From Aplysia californica (Eukaryota > Mollusca > Gastropoda > Aplysiida > Aplysiidae), in the NCBI RefSeq assembly GCF_000002075.1, contig NW_004797796.1:489305-553304 (forward strand): a stretch of DNA of 64,000 bases. The letters are read 5' to 3'. Under the pieces are notes generated by a model. That model did not search any database and was not told where the DNA came from. It saw only the letters and a list, made by a program, of their open reading frames with translations. The translations under genes were made by a program, and so were the position numbers. This document shows positions 10,589 to 23,400 of the stretch, piece after piece (the first letter of the stretch is position 1; each line of letters begins with the position of its first letter).

Positions 10589-13500
10589 GTATTAAAAAAA
10601 AAAAATTGAAGCCAAGGGTTTTTAAGTCACTAGTTAGTTTCCGTTGAACAAAAGACTCAAATAAAATTGCCCATTGTGTTGAACATATTGTTATGTAGTC
10701 GTTTAAGCCAAGCATTTGGAAATGTACTTTGTGAAACTTGACAGTTTTTCTTTCTCTTGTACAAATGTTATTTTCATTATGTAGTTTAGTGATCGACAAA
10801 AATACCCTTTAATACAGCTCGTAGAATTAGATTCTATCTTTTAAAGATTATTTTTGTCTTTTATTTGAAAGGTAAGAAAGAACACTTCTACAGTAAGTGT
10901 ACATGTACTGGATATTTGCTTTTAGCCTTCTGGTGATTTTTATTTTGCATTTTTAATAATTTATATAACTTTCGTCCTCTAGAGCGGCAAACGTGAATCT
11001 GATGTACCTGCATTCTGGTGGGTTGATAGCGTGTCAAAGAAAGAAATCAAGTGGTCATTTCAGCAACTATCTCAACAATCGAAACGGTCAGCATCTTCAT
11101 CTCTCATACATTTCTATTTGGGTCACTGATATGTGATACTTCTTGCCCATCTGTTTATTTTTTTCCAGTCATCTTGCTTGTCCCAATAATAGATGATAGC
11201 TTTTAGGGCAAATGTGCTTCTATTCAACTCCACAAACTGCAGTTGTGTATTAGTAAAGCTGGCTCTTCTGTTTTTCTGTAAGTCACTAGCTGTTTTTAAT
11301 TTAAAGTTACGAATGAAAATAATGGTTGAATCACTGGATATGATTCTTCTGTGTCAAGACACAAATTTGTTTTGTGGCAGGAACGAATGGAAGGGTTTTT
11401 GGAAAATTTCATTAAAAATTATCCACTTTGACATTCAGCCCGTATCCCCCATAAGGGTTGTTCACTGTATTGCTCATTAACTTTTTGTATACGACATGTT
11501 GGTTCAGTTGGCTCTCAACATCACTCAGTTGTTCACAGTCATAACAAAAAAACTTACCGAACGTCAGCAGATTGATTTTATTTATCATAAGATTGTATGG
11601 TAACCGCTCGGACCTTTTATTTTTATCAAGTTTGATAATTATTTTTAGGTTATAAAAGGAGCAGAGTTATCGTGATGTTTGTGAATTTGGATACAGAGGG
11701 GGAATAACCTTCTGTATATTGTATTAAGAGTTAGTATTTGTGTTTTCAGTTGTCAAAGGAGAAGTGAAACTGATATCTTTGTCAAAAAATAAAATCAACA
11801 GCAAAAATTTATGGTCGGTACATGTGCTACTTCACTTTTTGTCAGCTTTGATAAATCCTCCCCCCCCCCTTCTCCGGACCAATTGAATTTAAAATTGCTT
11901 TATCTTATAAATAACATTTCTCGCCTTGTTTAGTAGTTGCTCTCTCTGGGCAATGCATGTTAAGATTTCAGCGATCATTTATCTCGTATCTCTTTTGATA
12001 GACAGAATTTGAGATATCCATCCTCAGGGCAGCCTGTTACATGCTGAACATTATCAATCACAAACAACCAAAGCCATTCTTGTCAAACATAAATTTTGCC
12101 ATGTAACCTGTTTTCTCCAAGTGATGGTTGGCAGCGGCCCATGAGCTGGTCCTGTTTTGCCAAGTGGCGTGTCTCAGGCTGATAAAGATGCAATAGTTTA
12201 CATTCGGAGACACATGGTAAATGATTTTCATATAAATCTAATGAACTGTCTCTAAAACTATTTTTGGTTCTGATGCTTTCAAGCCACTATTGGGTGAAAA
12301 ATCTGTTATTGTGTATTTCAGAGTAGCTAACGCTTTGACTGGTGGATGTGGTCTTCAGCGGGGAGACAAAGTTATAGTTATTCTACCCAAAATACCAGAA
12401 TGGTGGCTGCTGAACTTAGCTTGCATTCGTGCTGGTAAGATAAGACTCAATAAATGTGGTTTTTGCTTTTTTTGTCCACAACAGTTAGGTTTAGGAATTT
12501 TCTGCATTGTTACAGAATTTTATAAAAATGGGTTTGTGCTTTGACCGTGATGTCTTGCATTTATTCTTTCTACCTGTTGTAAATGCTGAAATGGCAGAAT
12601 GCTCTGATAAAGAGAATCAAGGGTTTAGTTCAACTTCAAGTGAGGAATTTTCATACCACAGCAAGGATTTTTAAAAACTGCTTAATAATAATGATAATGG
12701 GAATTTATAAAGTGCCTAATCCCTAGAAGGTTCTAAGCTTTGTACCATGCAGAATTGTGCTTGATATATTTTTTCAGAGGAGAAGTTGAGGGTAAGACTT
12801 TGATGTGCTATGATTTTTCCTGAAATGTTAGTTTTTGCAGTGTCAGTTCATATAGGGTTTTACTTGTTTTATTCTAATAGTAATACAGCCTTTCTGGTCA
12901 CTGCAGTGGAGCCCCCTCTTTTAGAGCAAGAATCAACATATTTTATGCAAGGTCTCATTTCAATCACCTGTCATCTAATAACTACTGCCATTTAACATTT
13001 CTTGAGATGTTTTCGTTAATGATTTCTTGAACTACTCAACCCCCGGGGCCCCCTCGATTTCAGGGATGACATTTCTCCTACGAGAGAGGAGCATATAATC
13101 AGGAAATATAATTTCTTACAAAGAAAAAAAAGGAAAATAAATGAAGGGAGTAAATTGAGCTTGGGTTAAAAAAAGAATTTTTTTTAAAAATAACTACAGA
13201 AAATTCTTTCTTCCATCACAGGTGAGGCATTCTATTTGGGCATGATCTGTTTCAATATGAACTTAATATGTCTTGATTAAATATATATGTCATGAAAATG
13301 ATATAGTGTATTATTAAACTCATAGGTTGTGAAAATGATACAGTGGAGGAATAAAAATAGCTTAAAACATTTCACTTTTCATTGTTCAGCTTGTCTGATA
13401 CCTGGGGTCCTGGTTTGCCATGGTAGTGAAAAAGAGGCATACTATGCATATTAATCGAGGCAACTGACGACTGAAAATTGTCATGAACCTCATTCTATAG

Positions 13501-16500
13501 AGCCTCATTTGCACTTTGGTTTGAGAGGATTAAGTATGATGTTATGGTTCATTTGTCAACAAGCTGGTGCATGTAATGTAACTTTTCCCATATCTGTAGT
13601 GAAAGGGTTAGGCTCTCAGCTGTTGCATGCTAAAGATGTCAATTTGTTTCCTGTACCCGGTATGGGAAAGTTTATTTTATCAACTAGTATCTCTGTCTTT
13701 CTGCTTTGGAACAGTTTCCCAGTCATCTCGTGTTACCCTTGGTAGACAGGGTCACATCCCAGTTGATGTAAAACCAATGATTTCCATTTCTGTTGAATGT
13801 TATTCCATTTAAATGTTCCATGAGCAGCTGTTTATGAGTTGATGAAATTTAAAACTTTGTCACCACAAAGTCTGATGGTGTTTGTACAGGCTAATTACTC
13901 AAATATGAAAGTCATGTCATTTGAGTGCATTGAAGCTGTAATGTGAGCAGTCAGCTGTTTTACCTCTCACTTGCTAAGCGCTTCTCAAATTTAGAATGTT
14001 GGCAGTTACTTGCTAAAATTTTGTGACTCTTGAAAAAAAAGCCTTTTGACATTTTGTATAGATTCCTGTATAGAGAAAAAAAATGTAGGTTCGTGAAATT
14101 TGGATGTTTACAATAAACCATTTTCAAGTTGTCTTTAAAATACTGGTCCCTAAAATCCCAATTTTGCAGCACTCTTCCCACCACTACTTGATAAAGTGTA
14201 TGGATTGGAATATTCATGAACAGGATCAGTATTTGCATTGCTCAGTAATTTGTATAATTTTCAATGCAGCACCTTTGGAAAAAGTAACCTCATTAGAGGT
14301 CCAGCAAAGCTGACTTACCTGGTAACAACTGATGAGTTGGTATTGCCATGGTGCCATATGTGCTGGGTGAGGGTGAGGTGTGTAGTTTAATTTTGGGGAT
14401 AGCCCAGTGTAGCAGATGTCAAGAATATTTCATGGTCTGCTGCACTAACTGACTGGTCAATGAATTTGACCTGACGGTCGTTTTTTCATTTCCTTGCATC
14501 ATTCTTACGGTTTAACACAAGTTTGATGTCAGTATTACTTGTGCATGAAAGCAGTCGTGCTCCCACCTGAGACTTCCTAGGTTTTCGTTTTGAAAGTAGA
14601 CAGTTTGTTTTTGTTTGTGCATAAATGGTCTACAAAACACAAATGGGTCCTTTCAAAAGCAGAATGGGTGTGCCATTGGCTCAGTTGGTATCATGCTGGA
14701 CTACTGAGTGGATGGCTCTAGTTTCAATCCTCAATGGGGCGTTCTGAACATGGATTGTTTTGGGGAGTTTTTGAGGCTCTCCACCCTTTCCATTTAGTCT
14801 TATCAAAGATGGACTTTTAGTTTGGAGGTACCGCCTGTTAGATAACCTTACAGTATTGAAAGGGGAGATAAACTTGTAACTTTTTCAAATTTATAAAGAA
14901 GACAGAAGAAGCGAAAAAAACTGGCAGTTATAATGCGTGCAAGAATATATTTATTATGTTTGGAGGTTGTCGTCAGAGTGTGTCCTTGAGCAAGACACAA
15001 TAATTGTGACTCAAATAAGTGATACTGCACATTGGTTTCCAGCTATGATGCCTTTATAGGATAGTCTGTACATGTATTGGAGTGACACTGTGCATTTTGT
15101 GATGTTCATGAATAATTGCATGTATGTATCTATTGTATTTGCCACTCTAAGCTGAATTTGTCCAGGGGGATCCATAAACGTGGCATTTTGTTTTATTTAT
15201 TAAAAATGTTTTAAAACATTTTACAGACATAATTTTGAGTCCAGGGACTACCTTGTTACGAAGCAAAGATATCAGGCACAGACTAAAACTTTCTGGGGCC
15301 CAGGCCATCATCACCAGTCCTGAGCTCAGTCATTACGTGGATGAGGTAAGTAAGATCAGGCCAAGCCAGTGGTTGGTTGGCTGGTGCTTGATGTGTTTTG
15401 TTCCTTCTTTTCTATCAAATGCCTATTGTCCTTATCTATCCTCCTTCTTTTCTTTGTATGTTACTCTCTTGTAACACCTCTTATCTCCAACACTTTTATG
15501 ACCTATTTGTGTTGCAAGTGCTGTGAAACTTGCTTTAGCTAAAAAAAACAAGCTAAAAGACCAGGTCAGCTGAGACAGGGAAAAGGGCTAAGATGCAATG
15601 GAAGAAAATAACTGGCTTTTTCAATAACTTTTTGTTCTTTCCAGTGTTCCTGATATCCTTATCTGTTCATAGGGAAATTTTGGCAGGTGTCATGCTGAGT
15701 TGCTGGAAGTTACAACCCAGTGGCCCTACTGTCGTCACTTACTCTTCCCCACACCAATGTTGAAATGCATAAACCACCTCAGATTGCTTGGTACAGTGTC
15801 AAAATTCCTCATGACTAGACTAGACAGATATGCGATTTTTCTGCTGTTTAGGGAATGTTTCTATCGGTGTCAAATGGGAAAATACTCAGTTTTGTCTCTC
15901 AGGTACTTTTAAATACATCATGTTTCCCTTCTTGTGTACATGACAAATTAAGTCTGTTGGTCCTTGGCGGGGGGTGGTGGTGGTGGTGGTGGTGGTCCCA
16001 TTGTAACTGCTCCTTACCCCCTTAACCCTTTCATGGTCTAAATGATGTTTTCCATTGTCATTTTTTCTTATATGGCGAAGGAGCCAAGATGCTGCTTTGA
16101 CATAAGGTGTTCATCATGCCTTGTGAAGCGCGAGGACCATGATGACGAACGCCATTTGTTGTATACTGCATACTGCTTCTATAAGATGTATTTGGTAAAC
16201 CTAATTGCAGATTCACACTCGGCGATATTCTTTACCAACAGAGAAATCTTTTCCTTTAAGAGACAGTCATATTTATAAACCATGTCTAATTATATACAAC
16301 TGACCACTAAACGTAGCACTGCTCTTTGTCCATGGGGATCCAAACCTGTGCCTGGTAAAGTAAGAACTGACCTGGTGTCCTGCAGTGATCATTATTCTTT
16401 GGTCATGAGAGGCTGGATTATGTCCTATAAATGCAGACTGGCGTCTGGTGTCACTGTTAGTTGTTTTGCCATTGAAAATAAGAAGACCCGAGTTCGACGA

Positions 16501-18576
16501 TTCCAGTGTGGGGAGACTTTTTATTGAGTATCTTGGTCTTTCTGCTGCGAAGTTGTATCCTTCTCAGCTTGGGTTGGCCTGACAGGCAGGGTCAAAACCT
16601 GCCTTCTTAAAATATATAAATCATGTTGATGGGGGCGTAAGACATCAATAATCATATTTTTTTAATCAATGCAGTCCCCCTATAATTTGCACCAAGTTTC
16701 AGTTCAGGAGCATAGTGGCTCATCACCATGCAGAATAAGTGTAATACTGACTGCGTTTTGTATGCATCAGTGCTTCCTTATAAGGTTTTTGTTAGGTCAG
16801 TCTTTTGTTACTTGCCAGAAACACCTGTCAACTCCAAAACAGAAAAAGGGGAAAATCATGTTCATATTCAGAAGTGGTCAACATAATGTTATTCTGTGTG
16901 GATTTATTAGAGGTCTTTTTTCCGGCACAATTTCACTTAAACTTTCTTTTTCTGTCTGTGAAAAATAATTAATATGACTGTGTCTGTGCTCATTCTTAAT
17001 TGAAAGTTTTGGGTCACAGGCTACACTATGTTCTGATATTTTTTGTGTATTATTTTCTTCTTCTTAAGGGAGCGTCTGATATTGAACGACCTCTGACCAA
17101 AATTCTTGTTGGTGAACAGTCTGAGACAAGGTATTTATATATTGATTGGTCTGCTTTTTTCCCTGCGAACACAACACATACCACTAAACTCCTACCTTAA
17201 TAGGATCCGCAAGGATACCCCACCCGACTGCCCGTTGTGCGACTGCCAGGATGAAACAGTACCACACCACCTCTTTAACTGCCCAGCACTTTGTGACCTG
17301 CGTAGCACCTACCTACCTGCCTCCCCAGACATCAGAAACACTCTATACAGCGACAAAGCACAGCTGATTAAAAGCTGTCAATTCTTTGCCATATCGACAG
17401 ACCGAAGGGCTAGAACCCAAATGGCCGTGGATCGGAAAAGTAAAGTAAAGTAAACTAAGTCTGCTTTTTTCCTGGTTGTCACTCAGTCATTATAAGTACA
17501 TTCATAATTTTTGTGACAGATAATGTTTAGAAGTATAATTTTAATCCCAAAATTTGCTCACTTTAAAGGGATGATGGTATAAAGTTTTGCCTTAATGCAT
17601 ATATGGAAAAGGTTTCTGAAAATGACAGTATTTGTCACTGAAGAAGGATTTGCTTCTCCTTATAACAAATTTGTAAAGATTTTTTAGATTTAATCCCATG
17701 ATTATGGGCACTGTTGGAAGAATCAGAGGACAACGACTGGACAGCATCTTGGTATTATTCGAAACTGCTAGACATCACTAAGGACACAAAATGGAAAAAC
17801 ACTACGGTTCCAAGTAAGATTAGGAGTATGTTTATTGTCCCGTTTACTATTTATAACATACAAGGATGAAATGACAGCAGAGGCTAAACCAGAGGACAAC
17901 ACAATAAACAAGCTTCTTTTTTCTGATGATCAGAGCATACTAAGTAACAACGAGAAAATCCTCCAAGAACAAGTAAACAAACTGAACAAAAGCTGAAAAG
18001 ATCACAGCAAAGAAGATCAACACGAGCAAAGCTGAGGCACTGAAAATCAGCGAAGCACCAGGACCCCTAAATATCACAGTCGACAACAGCAAGTTCAAAC
18101 AGTAGAAGAGTTCAAGTATGTGGGAAGTGTATTTTGCCAAGACGGATTGATGGACAGAGAAATAGAAACAAGAATAAAAAAGGCCGACTAGCACCATTAC
18201 TTTCACATCCCAACATTGCAATGGAAACAAAACCTACTTCATACCAACACTGTGCTACCAAGGCCAAACATTGACAATAAACAAGAGTCACCAAAGTAAA
18301 GTAAACACCTGTCAAGTGAAATGCCCCAACAATTTCCATTTTCAAAAATCAGCTGAAGCATTTTTTATTCACAAAAGCATACCTGTCATAATGATGTACT
18401 GTGATATATATGCATGTGTATGCCAGACTGTGAGACTGAAGAAATAGCGAGTGAGAATGAGAGAGAGAAAAAGAGAGAGATAGAGAGAGAAAAAGAGAGA
18501 GATAGAGAGAGAAAAGAGAGAGAAAAGAGAGAGATAGCGAGAGAGGGAGAGAGAAAGAGAGAGAGAGATAGAGGGA

Positions 18577-18654
<78 letters not shown>

Positions 18655-20403
18655 GTTTTTCTATCTGTATAGAATTAATGTTTTAATGAATGTTTCTAGT
18701 TACTCACGTTTCAACTGTATTTTGACTGTTCGTGAATTTATATTGCATTGTATATTTTTAGTGAACACATTTTCAACCTCACTGCGAGACTGTTTTTCTG
18801 GTATAAAATTTTACACATATGCATTTATATTATATGTATAATACTTTGTTTTACGTACACATTTGTGTCGATTAATTTTTAAGATGTGATGTCTTTTTCA
18901 TTGTAATGCGCATTGAGCATCTTTTAGGAAATGGAAATGCGCAGTATAAATGCTATTTATTATTATTATTATTAATGCTTATGTAAGACTTAGAACATTG
19001 TACGAAGAAACCGGGCAAGAAATGAGATTGTTAAAGAACAAGATGGCTCAACTCTCTGCTTTGAGTACATAGATAAACAATGAATAAAATGGTTATGAAA
19101 TCTGTCAAGATTACCTCCAGACTGTAGCGAAGACGTAGCGAAGACGGATTGATAGACAGAGAAATAGAAACAAGAATAAAAAAAAGGCCAACTAGTAAAA
19201 GCTGTCAATTCTTTGCCATATCGACAGACCGAAGGGCTAGAACCCAAATGGCCGTGGATCGGAAAAGTAAAGTAAAGTAAACTAAGTCTGCTTTTTTCCT
19301 GGTTGTCACTCAGTCATTATAAGTACATTCATAATTTTTGTGACAGATAATGTTTAGAAGTATAATTTTAATCCCAAAATTTGCTCACTTTAAAGGGATG
19401 ATGGTATAAAGTTTTGCCTTAATGCATATATGGAAAAGGTTTCTGAAAATGACAGTATTTGTCACTGAAGAAGGATTTGCTTCTCCTTATAACAAATTTG
19501 TAAAGATTTTTTAGATTTAATCCCATGATTATGGGCACTGTTGGAAGAATCAGAGGACAACGACTGGACAGCATCTTGGTATTATTCGAAACTGCTAGAC
19601 ATCACTAAGGACACAAAATGGAAAAACACTACGGTTCCAAGTAAGATTAGGAGTATGTTTATTGTCCCATTTACTATTTATAACATACAAGGATGAAATG
19701 ACAGCAGAGGCTAAACCAGAGGACAACACAATAAACAAGCTTCTTTTTTCTGATGATCAGAGCATACTAAGTAACAACGAGAAAATCCTCCAAGAACAAG
19801 TAAACAAACTGAACAAAAGCTGAAAAGATCACAGCAAAGAAGATCAACACGAGCAAAGCTGAGGCACTGAAAATCAGCGAAGCACCAGGACCCCTAAATA
19901 TCACAGTCGACAACAGCAAGTTCAAACAGTAGAAGAGTTCAAGTATGTGGGAAGTGTATTTTGCCAAGACGGATTGATGGACAGAGAAATAGAAACAAGA
20001 ATAAAAAAGGCCGACTAGCACCATTACTTTCACATCCCAACATTGCAATGGAAACAAAACCTACTTCATACCAACACTGTGCTACCAAGGCCAAACATTG
20101 ACAATAAACAAGAGTCACCAAAGTAAAGTAAACACCTGTCAAGTGAAATGCCCCAACAATTTCCATTTTCAAAAATCAGCTGAAGCATTTTTTATTCACA
20201 AAAGCATACCTGTCAAAATGATGTACTGTGATATATATGCATGTGTATGCCAGACTGTGAGACTGAAGAAATAGCGAGTGAGAATGAGAGAGAGAAAAAG
20301 AGAGAGATAGAGAGAGAAAAAGAGAGAGATAGAGAGAGAAAAGAGAGAGAAAAGAGAGAGATAGCGAGAGAGGGAGAGAGAAAGAGAGAGAGAGATAGAG
20401 GGA

Positions 20404-20463
<60 letters not shown>

Positions 20464-23400
20464 GTTTTTCTATCTGTATAGAATTAATGTTTTAATGAAT
20501 GTTTCTAGTTACTCACGTTTCAACTGTATTTTGACTGTTCGTGAATTTATATTGCATTGTATATTTTTAGTGAACACATTTTCAACCTCACTGCGAGACT
20601 GTTTTTCTGGTATAAAATTTTACACATATGCATTTATATTATATGTATAATACTTTGTTTTACGTACACATTTGTGTCGATTAATTTTTAAGATGTGATG
20701 TCTTTTTCATTGTAATGCGCATTGAGCATCTTTTAGGAAATGGAAATGCGCAGTATAAATGCTATTTATTATTATTATTATTAATGCTTATGTAAGACTT
20801 AGAACATTGTACGAAGAAACCGGGCAAGAAATGAGATTGTTAAAGAACAAGATGGCTCAACTCTCTGCTTTGAGTACATAGATAAACAATGAATAAAATG
20901 GTTATGAAATCTGTCAAGATTACCTCCAGACTGTAGCGAAGACGTAGCGAAGACGGATTGATAGACAGAGAAATAGAAACAAGAATAAGAAAAAGGCCAA
21001 CTAGCACCATTACTTTCACATCCCAACGTTGCAATGGAAACAAAACTCACTTCACACCAACACTGTACTACCAAGGCCAAACATGGACAATTAACTGTGA
21101 GAGCATACAACCAGAGATCAGATGGATACAGAGGAAGAAGCTGGCCCAGGAAAAGATTGAGGAGAGGCTCTGAGAAACATTAGACAAAAACTATGTAACC
21201 ATGCAACAGGTGATGCTACAAACAAGGGAAAGACTTTTGCTTCTCTGTTTTTATGCCATAAGGTAACAGAGGCCTGAACAAGAAAAGTAAAGGTCAGTAA
21301 TCCCATGACATTTTTTGGACAGTTTGAATTAATACCTCTTGAAAAATGATCCTTTTCTATCATTTGCAAGACAGTGATGTCGGCAGAAACGTTTTACTAA
21401 AATTTGTATATGCTCAAACAGAAAGTGAGCATTGATAAAAGATCTCACAGAAGACGTTACTTGAAATATGCTCATTATATCTTCTTTTTATTCTTTTTCT
21501 TTTCTTCTTCCCCTCTGCTTCGCCCTCTGTTTCTGCTACCGCTGCTGTTTCTCCTGCTGTTTTCCCTCATACCCTTCAACTGTATGTCTTTGTACAGTTC
21601 ATCCATGTACTTCCTCCTTGCTTTTCTTCCTTTCCGATAGCATTTTGGCTCCATTCTCTGCATCATTCTATCAGCAATTTTTATATCTGAATCCTATTCA
21701 CCTATCACAAACATGAGAAAAGTTGTAAAATGGAGATAAACATTATAAATACAATTTCCTCTTTTAGGCCAGGATGGGTCAATTACCATTCTCTGGTGGA
21801 GAAAGCTTCTGCAGATTTCCAGGTAAGTTGAGTTGAAGAATATATGTTTTTTTAATGAATGGCTTTCCAAGATCAAAAACTTGCAAGAGGAATTTTACTT
21901 GTTTATCCGATCCTTATGCTTTACATAGCAGTCTGTCAAAATGATTTTTTGAGAAATGCTGAAAGTTTCAAAGAGATCTTCGCTTTAGAAGTATTGTAAA
22001 ATGTGAAGAATACAACCCCGGGGTACAAAATAACACCAGGGCGTATGGATAGGGTTAATATAACATACAGGGGTAAAGTTTGTCAGTATATCTGCATTTT
22101 CTGTGCCGCAGACCGCTAAGACCAAAGCGACGGATCCAATGACTTTGTTCTTCACAAGTGGAACAACCGGTGCACCTAAGATGGCGGAACTTTCTCATGC
22201 CAGCTATGGCCTGGGCCATACACTGACTGCCAGGTAGGAGGTTCATGTAACATTCTGTATGGTATTATTAGTGTGAAAGAGATGGTGTGCTATTTTCAAA
22301 CTTGAATTTTTATATTGTAAAACTGCCTTTTGATCTTTCATGGATCTGCTTAATGTTGTCGGGAAAAGGCAATTCAAGCACATGCACGAGAGGTCAAAGT
22401 TAGACTTTGTGGAATATTAACGCTTTGAAGTACAGAATTCTTCTAGCCCTTTCTTTTAATGGACTTCAGTGATGAAAGTCTTCCATTTTACTTTAATAAC
22501 ATTTTCCCCCAAGTGAAAAATAGATTATACAAAGATTTAAAAAAAGGGGATTGTTCAGACTATCTGTGACAAATAAAATTACAACTAGATATCTACTTCT
22601 GCAGGGATTTTGTGACATCCTTTTTGTCCACTTTTTCTAAACTGTGAGGTACTGTTATTTTTATACATGTATTAGTACTGCCCAACTTAAACTGAAAGAT
22701 GTTGATGAGATAAAAAGAGTTTTAAAAAAATAAGCTTTCATTTTAATGACTACACTCGTCCACTTGATGTCAATTTTCTCGTAAGGAGTCAAAGTAGAGT
22801 TATGCTTTTTGATCAAAGCATGGCAAATATATTAACACTTTGCGGTCAATTGCCGCAATAATGGGACTCTGAAAATTACCAATTCTGGTCACCTGACGCA
22901 GTTCTGTGACAGGCCCAAGAATTCCGTTGCAGTCACTCTGGCTGGATGACCAGATGGGGAATTTTGTTCTGCTGGCTGTTTGACTGTAAAGTGTTAAACT
23001 CGATTTGTATTTGTTTTGCTTTTGAAATGAAGAACATAAAGGAAAAAGCAATGAAAAAGAATTGTTTTGAGTGTAATCGTGCTTATATAACTTTGGAAAG
23101 AAGCAGGTTTTTGGGACTTAAAATGGGTATTTATGGTAGTACTTGCTTTCAAATCTATCTCCCATCTAGTCCCAACACTATTGTGACATCCAGTTTCTTC
23201 ATTTATTTTTAACTTCCATGTAATTGTGTGTTATGTTATTGCTCTCTTTCAGATACTTTTTGCAAAGCACTTCTCGGTCAGTGGTGTGGAACCTGTCCGA
23301 CACAGGCTGGGCCAAGTGTGCATGGTCTTCTTTATTTGCTGCTTGGATTCATGGGTCATGTGTTTTTATCTACAATTCTGCGGCCTTTGATCCGGCTGAA

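Larger units (their letters stand above)
17369..19196. repeat. 1.83-kb tandem duplication in intron 5, unit 1
   Basis: The sequence from TAAAAGCTGTCAATTC to GGCCAACTAG is repeated directly at 19197-21004. The unit includes the LINE tail, a LINE RT fragment and a (GA)n run. Differences are few, mainly 18 bp of GA repeat length, so the event is recent or an assembly artefact. Confidence 0.93.
19197..21004. repeat. 1.81-kb tandem duplication in intron 5, unit 2
   Basis: Second copy of 17369-19196, joined at CAACTAG|TAAAAGC. It continues into unique LINE-like sequence at 21005, which marks the original right boundary. Confidence 0.93.

Noticed and set aside
14665-14740. Possible functional tRNA genes at SINE heads (also 39449, 47717, 49581)
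   Set aside because: A and B boxes are recognisable but the arms do not pair into a complete cloverleaf and the sequences continue into SINE bodies.
17106-17453. A C-terminal zinc-knuckle frame next to exon 5 considered as part of the host gene
   Set aside because: It is flanked by a 14-bp target-site duplication and carries LINE features; the ACSM reading frame continues properly in exon 6.
18414-18686. Arg/Glu-rich frame of 90 residues (and its duplicate at 20241)
   Set aside because: Translation of a (GA)n run; no conserved part outside the repeat.
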